From Pseudomonadota bacterium (lineage in GTDB: Bacteria > Pseudomonadota > Gammaproteobacteria > Burkholderiales > Thiobacillaceae): a DNA stretch of 20,035 bases. The position numbers were made by a program, and so were the translations under genes. Under the pieces are notes generated by a model, which made no database searches, was not told where the DNA came from, and was given only the letters and a program-made list of their open reading frames with translations. Where the stretch lies: assembly GCA_021821425.1 (NCBI GenBank), contig JAKACL010000010.1, positions 1-20,035 of the forward strand. Direction: 5' to 3'. Positions 1-7,206 of the stretch are shown here, in pieces; the stretch's first letter is position 1, and every line of letters starts with the position of its first letter.

Positions 1-1230
1 GTCGTCGACGACGATGCCGATGGAGAGCACCATGCCGAACAGCGTCAGCGTGTTGATCGAATAGCCCAGCAGCAACAGGCCGACGAAGGTGCCGAGCAGC
101 GACACCGGCACCGCCAGGATCGGGATGATCGTCGCGCGCCAGTTCTGCAGGAAGACGAACACCACCAGCACCACCAGCAGGATCGCCTCGCCGAGCGTCT
201 TGACGACTTCGCGGATCGACACTTCGACGAAACGCGTGGTGTCGTAGGGCACCGCATAGTCGAGGCCTTCGGGGAAGGATTTTTTCAGTTCGTCGACGGT
301 GCGCTTGACCTCGTCGCCGACGTCGAGCGCGTTCGCGCCCGGCTGCAGGAATATGCCGACCAGGGTGGCCGGCTTGCCGTTGTAGAGGCCGTTGAAATCG
401 TAATCCTTGGAACCCAGTTCGACCCGCGCGATGTCCTTCAGCCGCAGCAGCGAGCCGTCGCGGTTGGCCCGCACCACGATGTTCTCGAATTCGGCGGGGT
501 CGGCCAGCCGGCCCTGTGCGGTCAGCGAATACACCAGCGACTGGCCCGTATCGACCGGCGGCTGGCCGATCTTGCCGGGCGCAAACTGTGCGTTCTGCTC
601 GTTGATGGCGTCGGAGATGTCCTTCACCGTCACCCCCAGCTGCGCCATGCGGTCGGGCTTGAGCCAGATCCGCATCGCATAGTCCTTGGCGCCGAAGATC
701 TGCACATTGGTCGTGCCGGGTATCCGCTTCAGGCGGTCCAGCACGTTGAGCGTGACGTAGTTGCTGGTGTAGAGGTCGTCGTAGCGCCCGTCCGGCGAAA
801 GAAAGGCGAGCACCTGCAGGAAGGCCGACGAGCCTTTTTCCACGTTCACGCCCTGCCGCCGCACTTCTTCCGGCAGGCGGGCCTCGGCCTGCTTCACCCG
901 GTTATTGACGTTGAGCGCGGCCTTGTCGACGTCCGCGCCGATCTCGAAGGTGACCTGGATTTCGAGCACGCCGTTCGACGCCGACGTCGACGACATGTAC
1001 ATCATGTCCTCGATGCCATTGATCGCGTTTTCCAGCGGCGCGGCCACGGTCTGCTCGAGCACGCCGGCCGATGCGCCCGGATAGATCGCGCGCACGGTGA
1101 CGACCGGCGGCGCGATCTCCGGATACTGCGCGATCGGCAGCACGCGCATCGCCAACAGGCCCGCCAGCACGACGAGAATCGAAAGGACAGTGGAAAAGAT
1201 CGGCCGGTCGATGAAGAAGCGCGAGAACAT
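1..1230 (-). CDS. RND multidrug efflux pump, inner-membrane subunit (HAE1/AcrB-like), 3' part outside window
   Basis: This is the proton-driven inner-membrane pump of a tripartite RND efflux system of the hydrophobe/amphiphile type. 410 codons are visible. The start ATG at 1228-1230 gives MFSRFFIDRPIFSTVLSIL, the usual AcrB-family amino-terminal signature, followed by LPIAQYPEIAPP at about residues 31-42. The first transmembrane helix and the whole first periplasmic porter region are present. The visible part ends in GMVLSIGIVVDD: the last two residues are the Asp pair of transmembrane helix 4 that carries protons in AcrB (D407/D408), here residues 409-410. The family is about 1,040 residues long, so the remaining 60 percent lies beyond position 1. 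The gene starts 9 nt after the stop of the membrane-fusion gene, with GGGG as a possible ribosome site, so the two are co-transcribed. The outer-membrane factor is not in view. The substrate cannot be read from the sequence. Confidence 0.95.
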   Translation of the reverse strand, partial: MFSRFFIDRPIFSTVLSILVVLAGLLAMRVLPIAQYPEIAPPVVTVRAIYPGASAGVLEQTVAAPLENAINGIEDMMYMSSTSASNGVLEIQVTFEIGADVDKAALNVNNRVKQAEARLPEEVRRQGVNVEKGSSAFLQVLAFLSPDGRYDDLYTSNYVTLNVLDRLKRIPGTTNVQIFGAKDYAMRIWLKPDRMAQLGVTVKDISDAINEQNAQFAPGKIGQPPVDTGQSLVYSLTAQGRLADPAEFENIVVRANRDGSLLRLKDIARVELGSKDYDFNGLYNGKPATLVGIFLQPGANALDVGDEVKRTVDELKKSFPEGLDYAVPYDTTRFVEVSIREVVKTLGEAILLVVLVVFVFLQNWRATIIPILAVPVSLLGTFVGLLLLGYSINTLTLFGMVLSIGIVVDD

Positions 1231-1239
1231 GGCGGCCCC

Positions 1240-2454
1240 TTATGGCTTGGCGGCGGCGGAGGGTGCGGCGGCGGCCGGCGGCGTGCCCCCCTTGCCAGCC
1301 TCGCTGGCCGAGACCGGCATGCCGGGGAAAAAGATCCGCGCCATGCCGTCGACGATCACGCGGTCGCCGGCCGCAAGCCCGCTTTCGACCACCCAGCGCC
1401 CCTTGGCGTCCTTGCCCGCGTCGCCGGCGCCGACCCAGGCGCCGACGACGACCGGACGCGGCAGGGCAACGGTCATGCCGTTCTCGCCCGGCGCCGCCAC
1501 GTAGACGAACTTGCCGCTGGGGCCGTCCTGCACCGCGACCTGCGGCACCGCAATGGCGTCGGGCAACGTGCCGCCTTCGACGACGACGCGGACGAACTGG
1601 CCGGGCTTGAGCCGGCCGTCGGCGTTGGCGAACTCCGCGCGCAGATCGAACGCGCCGGTCTCGTGATTGGCCTTGTAATCGCTGAAATTCAGCGTGCCGG
1701 TGGTGTCGAGCCGGGTACCGTCGGCAAGCACCAGGCCGATTTTCTGCTGGCCGGTTTGCAGCTCGCCGGCGCTGATCTGTTTTTCCAGCGCCAGGCGCGC
1801 GTCTTCGCCGATCGAAAACCGCGCGTAGATGGGGGTGATCTGCGCGAGCGTCGCGAGCGCCGGCCCGCTCGGGCTGGCCAGCGCGCCTTCCACCAGCAGG
1901 GCGCGTCCCATCACGCCGGAAATCGGCGCGCGGATGGACGCATAGCTGCGGCTGATGCGGGCGTCGGCCAGCCGCGCCTCGGCCGCCGACACTTCGGCCT
2001 TCATCACGCCCTGCGCCGCTTCGGTGGCGTCGAGTGCGCGCCGGCTGACGAAACCCTGCGCCGCCAGCGTCTGGTTGCGCGCGTGCTCGACCTGCGCTTC
2101 CTTCAACAATGCGCGCCGGTTGGCCACCTCGGCCTGGGCGGCGCGCATCTGGGCGTCGAGGCTGGCGCCGTCCAGCGTGAAGAGCAATGCGCCGGCCTTG
2201 ATCGGCGCCCCTTCCTCGAAGTGCCGGCGCTCGATCAGCGCGGTGACGCGCGGGCGGATTTCGACTTCGCGCGAGGCTTCGAGCCGGCCGACGTACTCGA
2301 AGCTGATCGGCACGTTCGCCGGCGTCGCCACCTCGACCGTGACCGCGGCCGGGGGCGGCGCGCCGGCGCCGGCGGGCGGCGCGCCATCGGGCTTGCCACA
2401 CGCGGCAAGCAAGGCGACCAGACTGAGGGCAAGCAAAGCGGCTAGGCGATTCAT
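1240..2454 (-). CDS. RND efflux membrane-fusion (periplasmic adaptor) lipoprotein, AcrA-like
   Basis: This adaptor links the inner-membrane RND pump to the outer-membrane channel. The 404-residue protein begins with a lipoprotein signal: a hydrophobic stretch at residues 4-18 and the lipobox LAAC with Cys19 as the lipidated residue. A Pro/Ala-rich linker follows at about 21-38. The two lipoyl half-motifs (about 62-96, with IRPRV, and about 170-200, with IRAPISGVMG) flank an alpha-helical hairpin rich in Ala, Gln and Arg at about 97-165. Beta-barrel and membrane-proximal parts follow, and the end is a low-complexity Ala/Pro tail. The order adaptor-pump matches AcrA-AcrB operons. A GAGG ribosome site lies 7 nt before the ATG at 2452-2454. 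Expression is probably controlled by the divergent TetR gene through the palindrome at 2500-2515. The family call is firm; the drugs exported are unknown. Confidence 0.95.
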   Translation of the reverse strand: MNRLAALLALSLVALLAACGKPDGAPPAGAGAPPPAAVTVEVATPANVPISFEYVGRLEASREVEIRPRVTALIERRHFEEGAPIKAGALLFTLDGASLDAQMRAAQAEVANRRALLKEAQVEHARNQTLAAQGFVSRRALDATEAAQGVMKAEVSAAEARLADARISRSYASIRAPISGVMGRALLVEGALASPSGPALATLAQITPIYARFSIGEDARLALEKQISAGELQTGQQKIGLVLADGTRLDTTGTLNFSDYKANHETGAFDLRAEFANADGRLKPGQFVRVVVEGGTLPDAIAVPQVAVQDGPSGKFVYVAAPGENGMTVALPRPVVVGAWVGAGDAGKDAKGRWVVESGLAAGDRVIVDGMARIFFPGMPVSASEAGKGGTPPAAAAPSAAAKP

Positions 2455-2487
2455 GGCGCGGCCTCGGGTGATGGGCGGAATCGGCCG

Positions 2488-2523
2488 ATATTAATCGCAT
2501 ACATGCATGAATGTAAATTGATC
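2488..2523. promoter_or_regulatory. Divergent efflux/tetR control region with TetR-type operator palindrome
   Basis: The interrupted palindrome TACAT-GCATGA-ATGTA lies at 2500-2515. Its core, ACAT-N6-ATGT with TGA before the right arm, resembles the Escherichia coli AcrR operator as I remember it. On the minus strand TTTACA (2512-2517) and TAATAT (2488-2493) are 18 nt apart, a plausible sigma70 promoter for the adaptor-pump genes, so the palindrome fills the spacer and overlaps the -35 box. On the plus strand TTGATC (2518-2523) and GACAAT (2541-2546), 17 nt apart, could serve the tetR gene. Repression of the pump, and perhaps autoregulation, is inferred from this arrangement and was not observed. 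Confidence 0.65.
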
Positions 2524-2552
2524 TACGCAGGTTTTTTGGGGACAATCCCCGC

Positions 2553-3194
2553 ATGGTCAAGAAAACCCGTGAAGACGCCCTCGCCACCCGCGAAGCCCTG
2601 CTGGCCGCCGCCTTGCAGGTCTTCCGCGAGCGCGGCGTGGCCCATACCCGGCTGGCGGACGTGGCGGAGCGCGCCGGCGTGACGCGCGGCGCGATTTACT
2701 GGCATTTCAAGGACAAGGCGCAGTTGTTCGCGGCGGTGTGCGATCGCGGCACCCTGCCGGTGGAGGCGCTGCTCGCCGAGGCCAGCCAGAGCGCGCAACC
2801 CGATCCGCTCGCCACGGTGCGCCGGCTGGCGCAAATGGCACTTACCCATCTGGCGGGCTGTGCCGACACCCAGGCGATGTTCGACGTGATCTTCCACAAA
2901 TGCGAATTCACCGAGGAACTCGCGCCGGTGGTCGCCAAGAACGACGCCGACCGCGCCGCGTGCCTGTCGCGGGTGCAGGCGCTGTTCGACCAGGCCGTCG
3001 CCATTGGCCAGATGCCGGCGCACACCGATACCTTCCTCGCCACGCAGGGCCTGCACGCCTACATGGTGGGCCTGATGCACGAATGGGTCCTCAATCCCGG
3101 CAGCTATGACCTTGCCACCTGCGCGGAACCGCTGCTCGACTGCTATCTCAGCGGTCTGGCGGTGCGTCCGCCGGTGTGCCGGCCGCCGACCTGA
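2553..3194 (+). CDS. TetR/AcrR-family transcriptional repressor of the adjacent efflux operon
   Basis: This 213-residue regulator has the usual length and architecture of the AcrR/TtgR group. Residues 1-60 are the DNA-binding domain, starting MVKKTREDALATREALL and containing the helix-turn-helix at about 33-52 with VTRGAIYWHFKDK, a near-diagnostic AcrR-subgroup motif. The rest is the variable ligand-binding and dimerisation domain. It is divergent from the efflux genes with 98 nt between the start codons, which supports local control: binding of a pump substrate would release the operator and induce the pump. There is no good ribosome site before the ATG. GGGG at 2538-2541 is 11 nt away and pairs with CCCC at 2547-2550. 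The best promoter candidate would start transcription close to the ATG, so a leaderless message is possible. The last 47 nt overlap the end of the convergent photolyase gene. Confidence 0.93.
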   Translation: MVKKTREDALATREALLAAALQVFRERGVAHTRLADVAERAGVTRGAIYWHFKDKAQLFAAVCDRGTLPVEALLAEASQSAQPDPLATVRRLAQMALTHLAGCADTQAMFDVIFHKCEFTEELAPVVAKNDADRAACLSRVQALFDQAVAIGQMPAHTDTFLATQGLHAYMVGLMHEWVLNPGSYDLATCAEPLLDCYLSGLAVRPPVCRPPT

Positions 3195-4596
3195 ACAGCG
3201 CCAGCGCCTGCACGCGCTGGACCGCATGGTCGACGAGCGGCGCCGGGTAATCGCGCCCGATCGCCACGCCGCAGCGCGACTGCTCGGCAGCGGGCATGGT
3301 CCATGGCGCGTGAATATAGCGGTCCGCCACGCCGGCAAGCTCGGGCAGGTAGCGGCGAATGAAGCGGCCCACTGCATCGAAGCGCTCGGACTGGGTGACC
3401 GGATTGAATATCCGAAACCACGGCTGGGCGTCGCAGCCGACCGAGGCGGCCCATTGCCAGCCGCCGCTGTTGGCGGCCAGGTCGAAATCGATCAGCCTGT
3501 CGCCGAAATAGCGCTCGCCGCGTCGCCAGTCGACCAGCAGGTCCTTGGTCAGGAACGACGCGGCCACCATGCGCAGGCGGTTGTGCATGTAGCCGGTCTG
3601 GTTCAGCTGGCGCATCGCGGCGTCGACCAGCGGGTAGCCGGTACGCGCCTCGCACCAGGCCTCGAAATGGCCCGGCGGATCCGGCCAGGGCAAGGCATCG
3701 TACTGCCGCTTGAACGCATGGCCGGCGGCGACGTCGGGGCGATGCCACAACACCTGATGATAGAAATCGCGCCAGATCAGTTCGGTGAGCCAGGTTTGCG
3801 CCCCACGCCCGCCCTGTTGCCAGGCCGCAGCGGCCAGTTGGCGGATCGACACGGTGCCGAAGCGCAGGTGCACCGACAGGTAGGACGGCCCCTTGATGGC
3901 GGGAAAATCGCGGGCCTCCTGATAGCGGTCGATGCGGTCGAGAAAATCGTCGAACAGCTGCGCCCCGCCCGCCATGCCGATGGGCAGCTTCAATGCGCGC
4001 AGGTTGGTCGGCGCAAAGCCCATGTCCTCCAGACTGGGGAGAGGCGTCGAGTGCGGCATCAGACGGTCGGTCTCCCCGACCGGCCAGCCCCGCAGGCAGG
4101 ACGGTGTCAGCGCCTTCAGCCAGGCGTTTTTGTAGGGCGTGAAGACGCTGAACGGTGTGCCGGCGCCGGTCAACACCTCGTCGCGTTCGAAAATCACCGT
4201 GTCCTTGTAATGGTGGGCCGCCACCCTGCGCGACGCCAGCGCGGCCTCGACGTCGGCATCGCGCGCCCGCGCAGCGGGGTCGTCGTCGTGGTTGTAGAAC
4301 AGCGCATCGACCTCGAGCTCCGCCGCCAGCCGCACGATTTCCGCGCGCGCGACGCCATGGCGCACGACCAGGCCGCCGCCCTTCGCCGCCAGCGCCTGTT
4401 GGAGCTCGGCCACGCTGGCATGGATGAATTCGACCCGGCGGTCGGCCGGCTGGGGGAGCCGATCGAGAATTTCGCTGTCGAAGATAAAAGCGCACACCAC
4501 CTGCCGGGCCTGCTTCAGCGCGTGGTGGAGCGCCGCATGGTCGAAATCGCGCAGGTCGCGGCGAAACCAGACAAGCGCACGGGCATATTCAGGCAT
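3148..4596 (-). CDS. phrB: Deoxyribodipyrimidine photolyase (class I CPD photolyase)
   Basis: This flavoenzyme uses blue light to split cyclobutane pyrimidine dimers in DNA. The chosen ATG at 4594-4596 gives MPEYARALVWFRRDLR, the standard start, and a 482-residue protein close to the 472 of Escherichia coli PhrB. An in-frame start 28 codons further upstream adds only non-conserved residues. The amino-terminal Rossmann-like antenna domain is followed by the all-helical FAD domain. This carries GYPLVDAAMRQLNQTGYMHN, then RMVAASFLTKDLL and DFDLAANSGGWQWAASVG, the last including tryptophans of the electron-transfer chain, and FRIFNPVTQ. A folate-type antenna is likely from similarity but not proven. 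The gene runs towards the tetR gene, and its last 47 nt lie inside it on the opposite strand. It is divergent from algH with 86 nt between starts. I see no SOS box or strong promoter in that gap. Confidence 0.95.
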   Translation of the reverse strand: MPEYARALVWFRRDLRDFDHAALHHALKQARQVVCAFIFDSEILDRLPQPADRRVEFIHASVAELQQALAAKGGGLVVRHGVARAEIVRLAAELEVDALFYNHDDDPAARARDADVEAALASRRVAAHHYKDTVIFERDEVLTGAGTPFSVFTPYKNAWLKALTPSCLRGWPVGETDRLMPHSTPLPSLEDMGFAPTNLRALKLPIGMAGGAQLFDDFLDRIDRYQEARDFPAIKGPSYLSVHLRFGTVSIRQLAAAAWQQGGRGAQTWLTELIWRDFYHQVLWHRPDVAAGHAFKRQYDALPWPDPPGHFEAWCEARTGYPLVDAAMRQLNQTGYMHNRLRMVAASFLTKDLLVDWRRGERYFGDRLIDFDLAANSGGWQWAASVGCDAQPWFRIFNPVTQSERFDAVGRFIRRYLPELAGVADRYIHAPWTMPAAEQSRCGVAIGRDYPAPLVDHAVQRVQALALFRSAAGTPADAPPDR

Positions 4597-4682
4597 GGCG
4601 ATTCTGGTCGATATAACAAACAGGGGGTGACACAAAAAGGGTTCTGGCTCGATTTGAGGCAGATTACAATGGGAAGGCAATC

Positions 4683-5237
4683 ATGGATACCGTCAACCTC
4701 ACGCACAATTTTCTGATCGCCATGCCCGGCATGGTGGATCCGAATTTCAACGGCACGCTGACCTACATCTGCGACCACAGCGAGCAGGGCGCGCTCGGCG
4801 TGGTGGTCAACCGGCCGATCGACCTCGATCTGTCGACGCTGTTCGAGCAGATCGGACTTTCGCTGCCGGCGCCCCTGCACGACAAGATCGTCTACTTCGG
4901 CGGCCCGGTGCAGACCGAGCGCGGCTTCGTGCTGCACACGCCGCAAACCTTCAGCTCGACGCTGACCGTCAACGACGCGGTCTGTCTGACCACGTCGAAA
5001 GACATCCTCGAAGCAGTGAGCCAGGGCGCCGGGCCGGAAAAGTTCATGGTGTCGCTCGGCTACGCGGGCTGGGCAGCCGGTCAGCTGGAAGAAGAAATCA
5101 AGCAGAACGCCTGGCTGTCGGTGGCGGCCAGCCCTCAGGTGATTTTCGATCTGGCGCCCGAAGAACGTCTGCCGGCGGCGATGAAGCTGCTCGGCATCGA
5201 CTTCGCCAGCCTGTCCGACGAAGCCGGGCACGCTTGA
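4683..5237 (+). CDS. algH: YqgE/AlgH family protein
   Basis: This is a 184-residue member of the UPF0301 (YqgE/AlgH) family, the usual family length. The biochemical role is unsettled; in Pseudomonas AlgH is named for an effect on alginate regulation. The start [17 protein letters not shown] followed by [20 protein letters not shown] is the conserved family opening, and FFG-type glycines recur in [17 protein letters not shown]. The ATG has a good ribosome site, GGGAAGG at 4671-4677, 5 nt before it. A TACAAT at 4665-4670 resembles a -10 box but would place the start of transcription on the ribosome site and has no good -35 box. The stop codon overlaps the start of ruvX. The pairing of yqgE with yqgF/ruvX is conserved across proteobacteria, which supports both calls. 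The gene opens the algH-ruvX-pyrR-pyrB-pyrC' run. Confidence 0.93.
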   Translation: MDTVNLTHNFLIAMPGMVDPNFNGTLTYICDHSEQGALGVVVNRPIDLDLSTLFEQIGLSLPAPLHDKIVYFGGPVQTERGFVLHTPQTFSSTLTVNDAVCLTTSKDILEAVSQGAGPEKFMVSLGYAGWAAGQLEEEIKQNAWLSVAASPQVIFDLAPEERLPAAMKLLGIDFASLSDEAGHA

Positions 5238-5671
5238 GCTTCGTCGACACCCACGGCACGGTGCTGGCCTTCGATCTGGGGCTCAAGCGCACCGGCGTGG
5301 CCTCGGGCGAACTGTCGATCGGCGTCGCCCATCCGCTCACCGTCATCCCGGCCGCGTCCACCGAGGCGCGGCTCGACGCCATCGCCAAACTGATCGCCGA
5401 ATGGCAACCGGTGCTGCTGGTGCTGGGCCTGCCCACCCACGCCGACGGCAGCGAGCATGAAATGACACGGGTGGCCAAAAACTTCGCGCGCAAATTAGAA
5501 TCGCACTTCAAGCTGCCGGTGTTTCTGGTGGACGAGCGTCACACCAGCACCGCAGCTGAATCCGCACTGCACGAGCGCGGCATCCACGGCAAGAAGAACA
5601 AGGCGCTGGCCGACGCCGTCGCCGCCCAACTGATACTGCAAGGATTTCTCGATGCCCGCCTCATTGCCTGA
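5234..5671 (+). CDS. ruvX: Putative pre-16S rRNA nuclease / Holliday junction resolvase-like protein YqgF
   Basis: This is a small RNase H-fold nuclease of the YqgF/RuvX family, implicated in maturation of the 16S rRNA 5' end in Escherichia coli. The 145 residues include the first acidic motif [12 protein letters not shown] (Asp14), the GLP loop at about 65-67, the [11 protein letters not shown] motif at 99-109 (Asp100, Glu101) and the last acidic position in ALADAVAAQ (Asp128), so the metal site looks intact. The upstream start is a TTG at 5234-5236 that shares a TTGA with the algH stop, suggesting translational coupling. An in-frame GTG at 5261-5263 would give a slightly shorter protein, MLAFDLG..., that also keeps all motifs, so the start is uncertain. 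The last 20 nt overlap the start of pyrR. Confidence 0.92.
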   Translation: MSFVDTHGTVLAFDLGLKRTGVASGELSIGVAHPLTVIPAASTEARLDAIAKLIAEWQPVLLVLGLPTHADGSEHEMTRVAKNFARKLESHFKLPVFLVDERHTSTAAESALHERGIHGKKNKALADAVAAQLILQGFLDARLIA

Positions 5672-6146
5672 CGTCGACCCGCTGATTGCACGAATGGCCG
5701 ATGCCATCGCGCCGGTCCTCACGCCGGAGACCGTGATCGTCGGCATCCACACCGGGGGCGTCTGGGTGGCCGAGCGCCTGCATGCGCTGCTCGGCTGCAA
5801 GCAACCGCTGGGCATGCTCGACATTTCCTTCTACCGCGACGATTTCTCGCGCATCGGCCTGCACCCGCAAGTGAAGCCGTCCAACCTGCCGTTCGACCTC
5901 GAAGACCGCGACATCGTGCTGGTCGACGACGTGCTCCACAGCGGACGCACGGTGCGCGCCGCGATGAACGAACTGTTCGACTACGGCCGCCCGGCCTCGA
6001 TCCGGCTGGCAGTGCTGGTCGACCGCGGCAACCACGAGCTGCCGATCCGCCCCGATTTCACCGGACTCACGCTCGACGTGCCGCCCCATCAGAACATCAA
6101 TCTGTCGCGCCTCGACGACGGCCACCTCACCCTCAGCCTCGCATGA
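5652..6146 (+). CDS. pyrR: PyrR bifunctional pyrimidine regulator / uracil phosphoribosyltransferase
   Basis: PyrR in Bacillus binds pyr mRNA in response to UMP and also converts uracil and PRPP to UMP. In other bacteria either activity may dominate. This 164-residue protein has the type I phosphoribosyltransferase fold: [16 protein letters not shown] at 28-43, the family motif [12 protein letters not shown] at 55-66, the PRPP-binding loop [13 protein letters not shown] at 88-100 and [15 protein letters not shown] at 119-133. It starts inside the end of ruvX and its TGA overlaps the pyrB start as ATGA. Because the genes overlap, there is no leader in front of pyrB for a Bacillus-style PyrR attenuator. 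Any control must act upstream of algH, inside coding sequence, or at the pyrB-pyrC' gap. Gene order matches what I recall of the Pseudomonas aeruginosa algH-yqgF-pyrR-pyrB-pyrC' cluster. Confidence 0.94.
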   Translation: MPASLPDVDPLIARMADAIAPVLTPETVIVGIHTGGVWVAERLHALLGCKQPLGMLDISFYRDDFSRIGLHPQVKPSNLPFDLEDRDIVLVDDVLHSGRTVRAAMNELFDYGRPASIRLAVLVDRGNHELPIRPDFTGLTLDVPPHQNINLSRLDDGHLTLSLA

Positions 6147-7096
6147 ACCTACAACTCACTGAAGACGGCAGGCTGCGCCACCTGCTCACCCTGGATGGCC
6201 TGCCGCGCGCGATCCTGACGCAAATCCTCGATACCGCCGAATCCTTCATGGACGTCGGCGAGCGCGAAGTAAAAAAGGTCCCACTGCTGCGCGGAAAATC
6301 GATTTTCAACCTCTTCTTCGAACCGTCGACGCGCACCCGCACCACGTTCGAGATCGCCGCCAAGCGGCTGTCCGCCGACGTCGTCAACCTCAACATCGCC
6401 ACCTCCAGCCAGACCAAGGGCGAGGCGATCCTCGACACCGTCGACAACCTCGCCGCGATGCACGCCGACATGTTCATCGTGCGCCACGGGCAGTCGGGGG
6501 CGGCACATTTCATCGCGCGCCACGTCGCGCCGCATATTTCTGTGATCAACGCCGGCGATGGCCGCCACGCCCATCCGACCCAGGGCCTGCTGGACATGTT
6601 CACCATCCGCCGCTTCAAGGGCGAATTTCACAACCTGACGGTGGCCATCGTCGGCGACGTGCTGCACTCGCGGGTGGCGCGATCGCAGATCCACGCGCTG
6701 ACCACGCTCGGGGTGCCGGAAGTGCGCGTGATCGGCCCGAAGACGCTGCTTCCCACCGGGGTCGAGCAGATGGGGGTCAAGGTGTTCTATGACATGGAAA
6801 CCGGCCTGCGTGGGTGCGACGTCGTCATCATGCTGCGCCTGCAGAACGAACGCATGAAGGGCGCGCTGCTGCCCAGCGCACAGGAATATTTCAAGTTCTT
6901 CGGCCTGACGCCGGAGAAGCTCGCGCTCGCCAGACCGGATGCCATCGTGATGCATCCCGGCCCGATGAACCGCGGCGTGGAAATCGCATCCGAAGTAGCC
7001 GACGGCCCGCAGTCGGTGATCCTGCCGCAGGTGACCTATGGCATCGCGGTGCGGATGGCGGTGATGGCCATGCTGGCCGGCGGGGCGACAGCATGA
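6143..7096 (+). CDS. pyrB: Aspartate carbamoyltransferase catalytic subunit
   Basis: This enzyme condenses carbamoyl phosphate with aspartate to carbamoyl aspartate, the committed step of pyrimidine synthesis. The 317-residue protein has every expected element: the carbamoyl phosphate loop [13 protein letters not shown] (58-70), the mobile-loop lysine in SSQTKGEA (Lys92), HPTQ (144-147), [11 protein letters not shown] (171-181), LRLQNER (231-237) and MHPGPMNRG (270-278). Nothing suggests loss of activity. It starts at an ATGA overlap with pyrR and ends at another ATGA with a small ORF. No pyrI regulatory-chain gene is present; the partner is instead the downstream pyrC'-type gene. This fits the class A aspartate transcarbamoylases of Pseudomonas, in which PyrB trimers assemble with an inactive dihydroorotase homologue. 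The holoenzyme composition is inferred from family knowledge and gene order. Confidence 0.97.
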   Translation: MNLQLTEDGRLRHLLTLDGLPRAILTQILDTAESFMDVGEREVKKVPLLRGKSIFNLFFEPSTRTRTTFEIAAKRLSADVVNLNIATSSQTKGEAILDTVDNLAAMHADMFIVRHGQSGAAHFIARHVAPHISVINAGDGRHAHPTQGLLDMFTIRRFKGEFHNLTVAIVGDVLHSRVARSQIHALTTLGVPEVRVIGPKTLLPTGVEQMGVKVFYDMETGLRGCDVVIMLRLQNERMKGALLPSAQEYFKFFGLTPEKLALARPDAIVMHPGPMNRGVEIASEVADGPQSVILPQVTYGIAVRMAVMAMLAGGATA

Positions 7097-7206
7097 CCCA
7101 TCTGACGAGGGGCCCGCGGAGCGGGCTGGGCAGCAAGGCGAATGCTGTCCAGCACCGACGTGAGCGATTCAGCACCCGCGACCACCTGACCGAGGCGTCT
7201 GCATGA
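7093..7206 (+). CDS. Possible 37-residue bridging ORF between pyrB and pyrC'
   Basis: An open frame of 37 codons starts with ATG at 7093-7095, inside the ATGA that ends pyrB, and stops with TGA at 7204-7206, inside the ATGA that starts pyrC'. The peptide begins [19 protein letters not shown] and ends HLTEASA. It is basic (several Arg and His) and has no transmembrane segment, cysteines or recognised domain. Ribosomes finishing pyrB could restart here and be carried to pyrC', so translation may matter more than the product. A hairpin at 7112-7126 lies within it. pyrC' has its own GAGG ribosome site (7192-7195), so the ORF is not needed for pyrC' initiation, and chance is a real alternative. 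I do not recognise any homologue. Confidence 0.35.
   Translation: MTHLTRGPRSGLGSKANAVQHRRERFSTRDHLTEASA
7112..7126 (+). other. GC-rich hairpin in the pyrB-pyrC' spacer
   Basis: GCCCGC (7112-7117) and GCGGGC (7121-7126) pair perfectly around a GGA loop, with one possible extra G-U pair. No T run follows, so it is not a typical intrinsic terminator. It is in the longest gap between clear genes of the algH-pyrC' run and could pause ribosomes or polymerase, stabilise the pyrB message or be incidental in GC-rich DNA. Confidence 0.4.

Noticed and set aside
902..2587. Long minus-strand reading frame of 561 codons across the efflux genes
   Set aside because: Arg/Ala/Gly-rich composition with no domain, out of frame with the well-supported adaptor and pump proteins; a GC-driven shadow.
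4642..4670. Promoter for algH with TACAAT at 4665-4670
   Set aside because: The matching -35 position is TTCTGG, a poor match, and transcription would begin on the ribosome site; too weak to list.
4597..4680. Upstream start of the photolyase (28 extra codons)
   Set aside because: The added residues are not family-like, whereas MPEYARALVWFRRDLR begins exactly as other photolyases do.
3106..4716. Plus-strand reading frame of 536 codons opposite the photolyase gene
   Set aside because: It is antisense to a protein with complete photolyase motifs and shows no recognisable domain.
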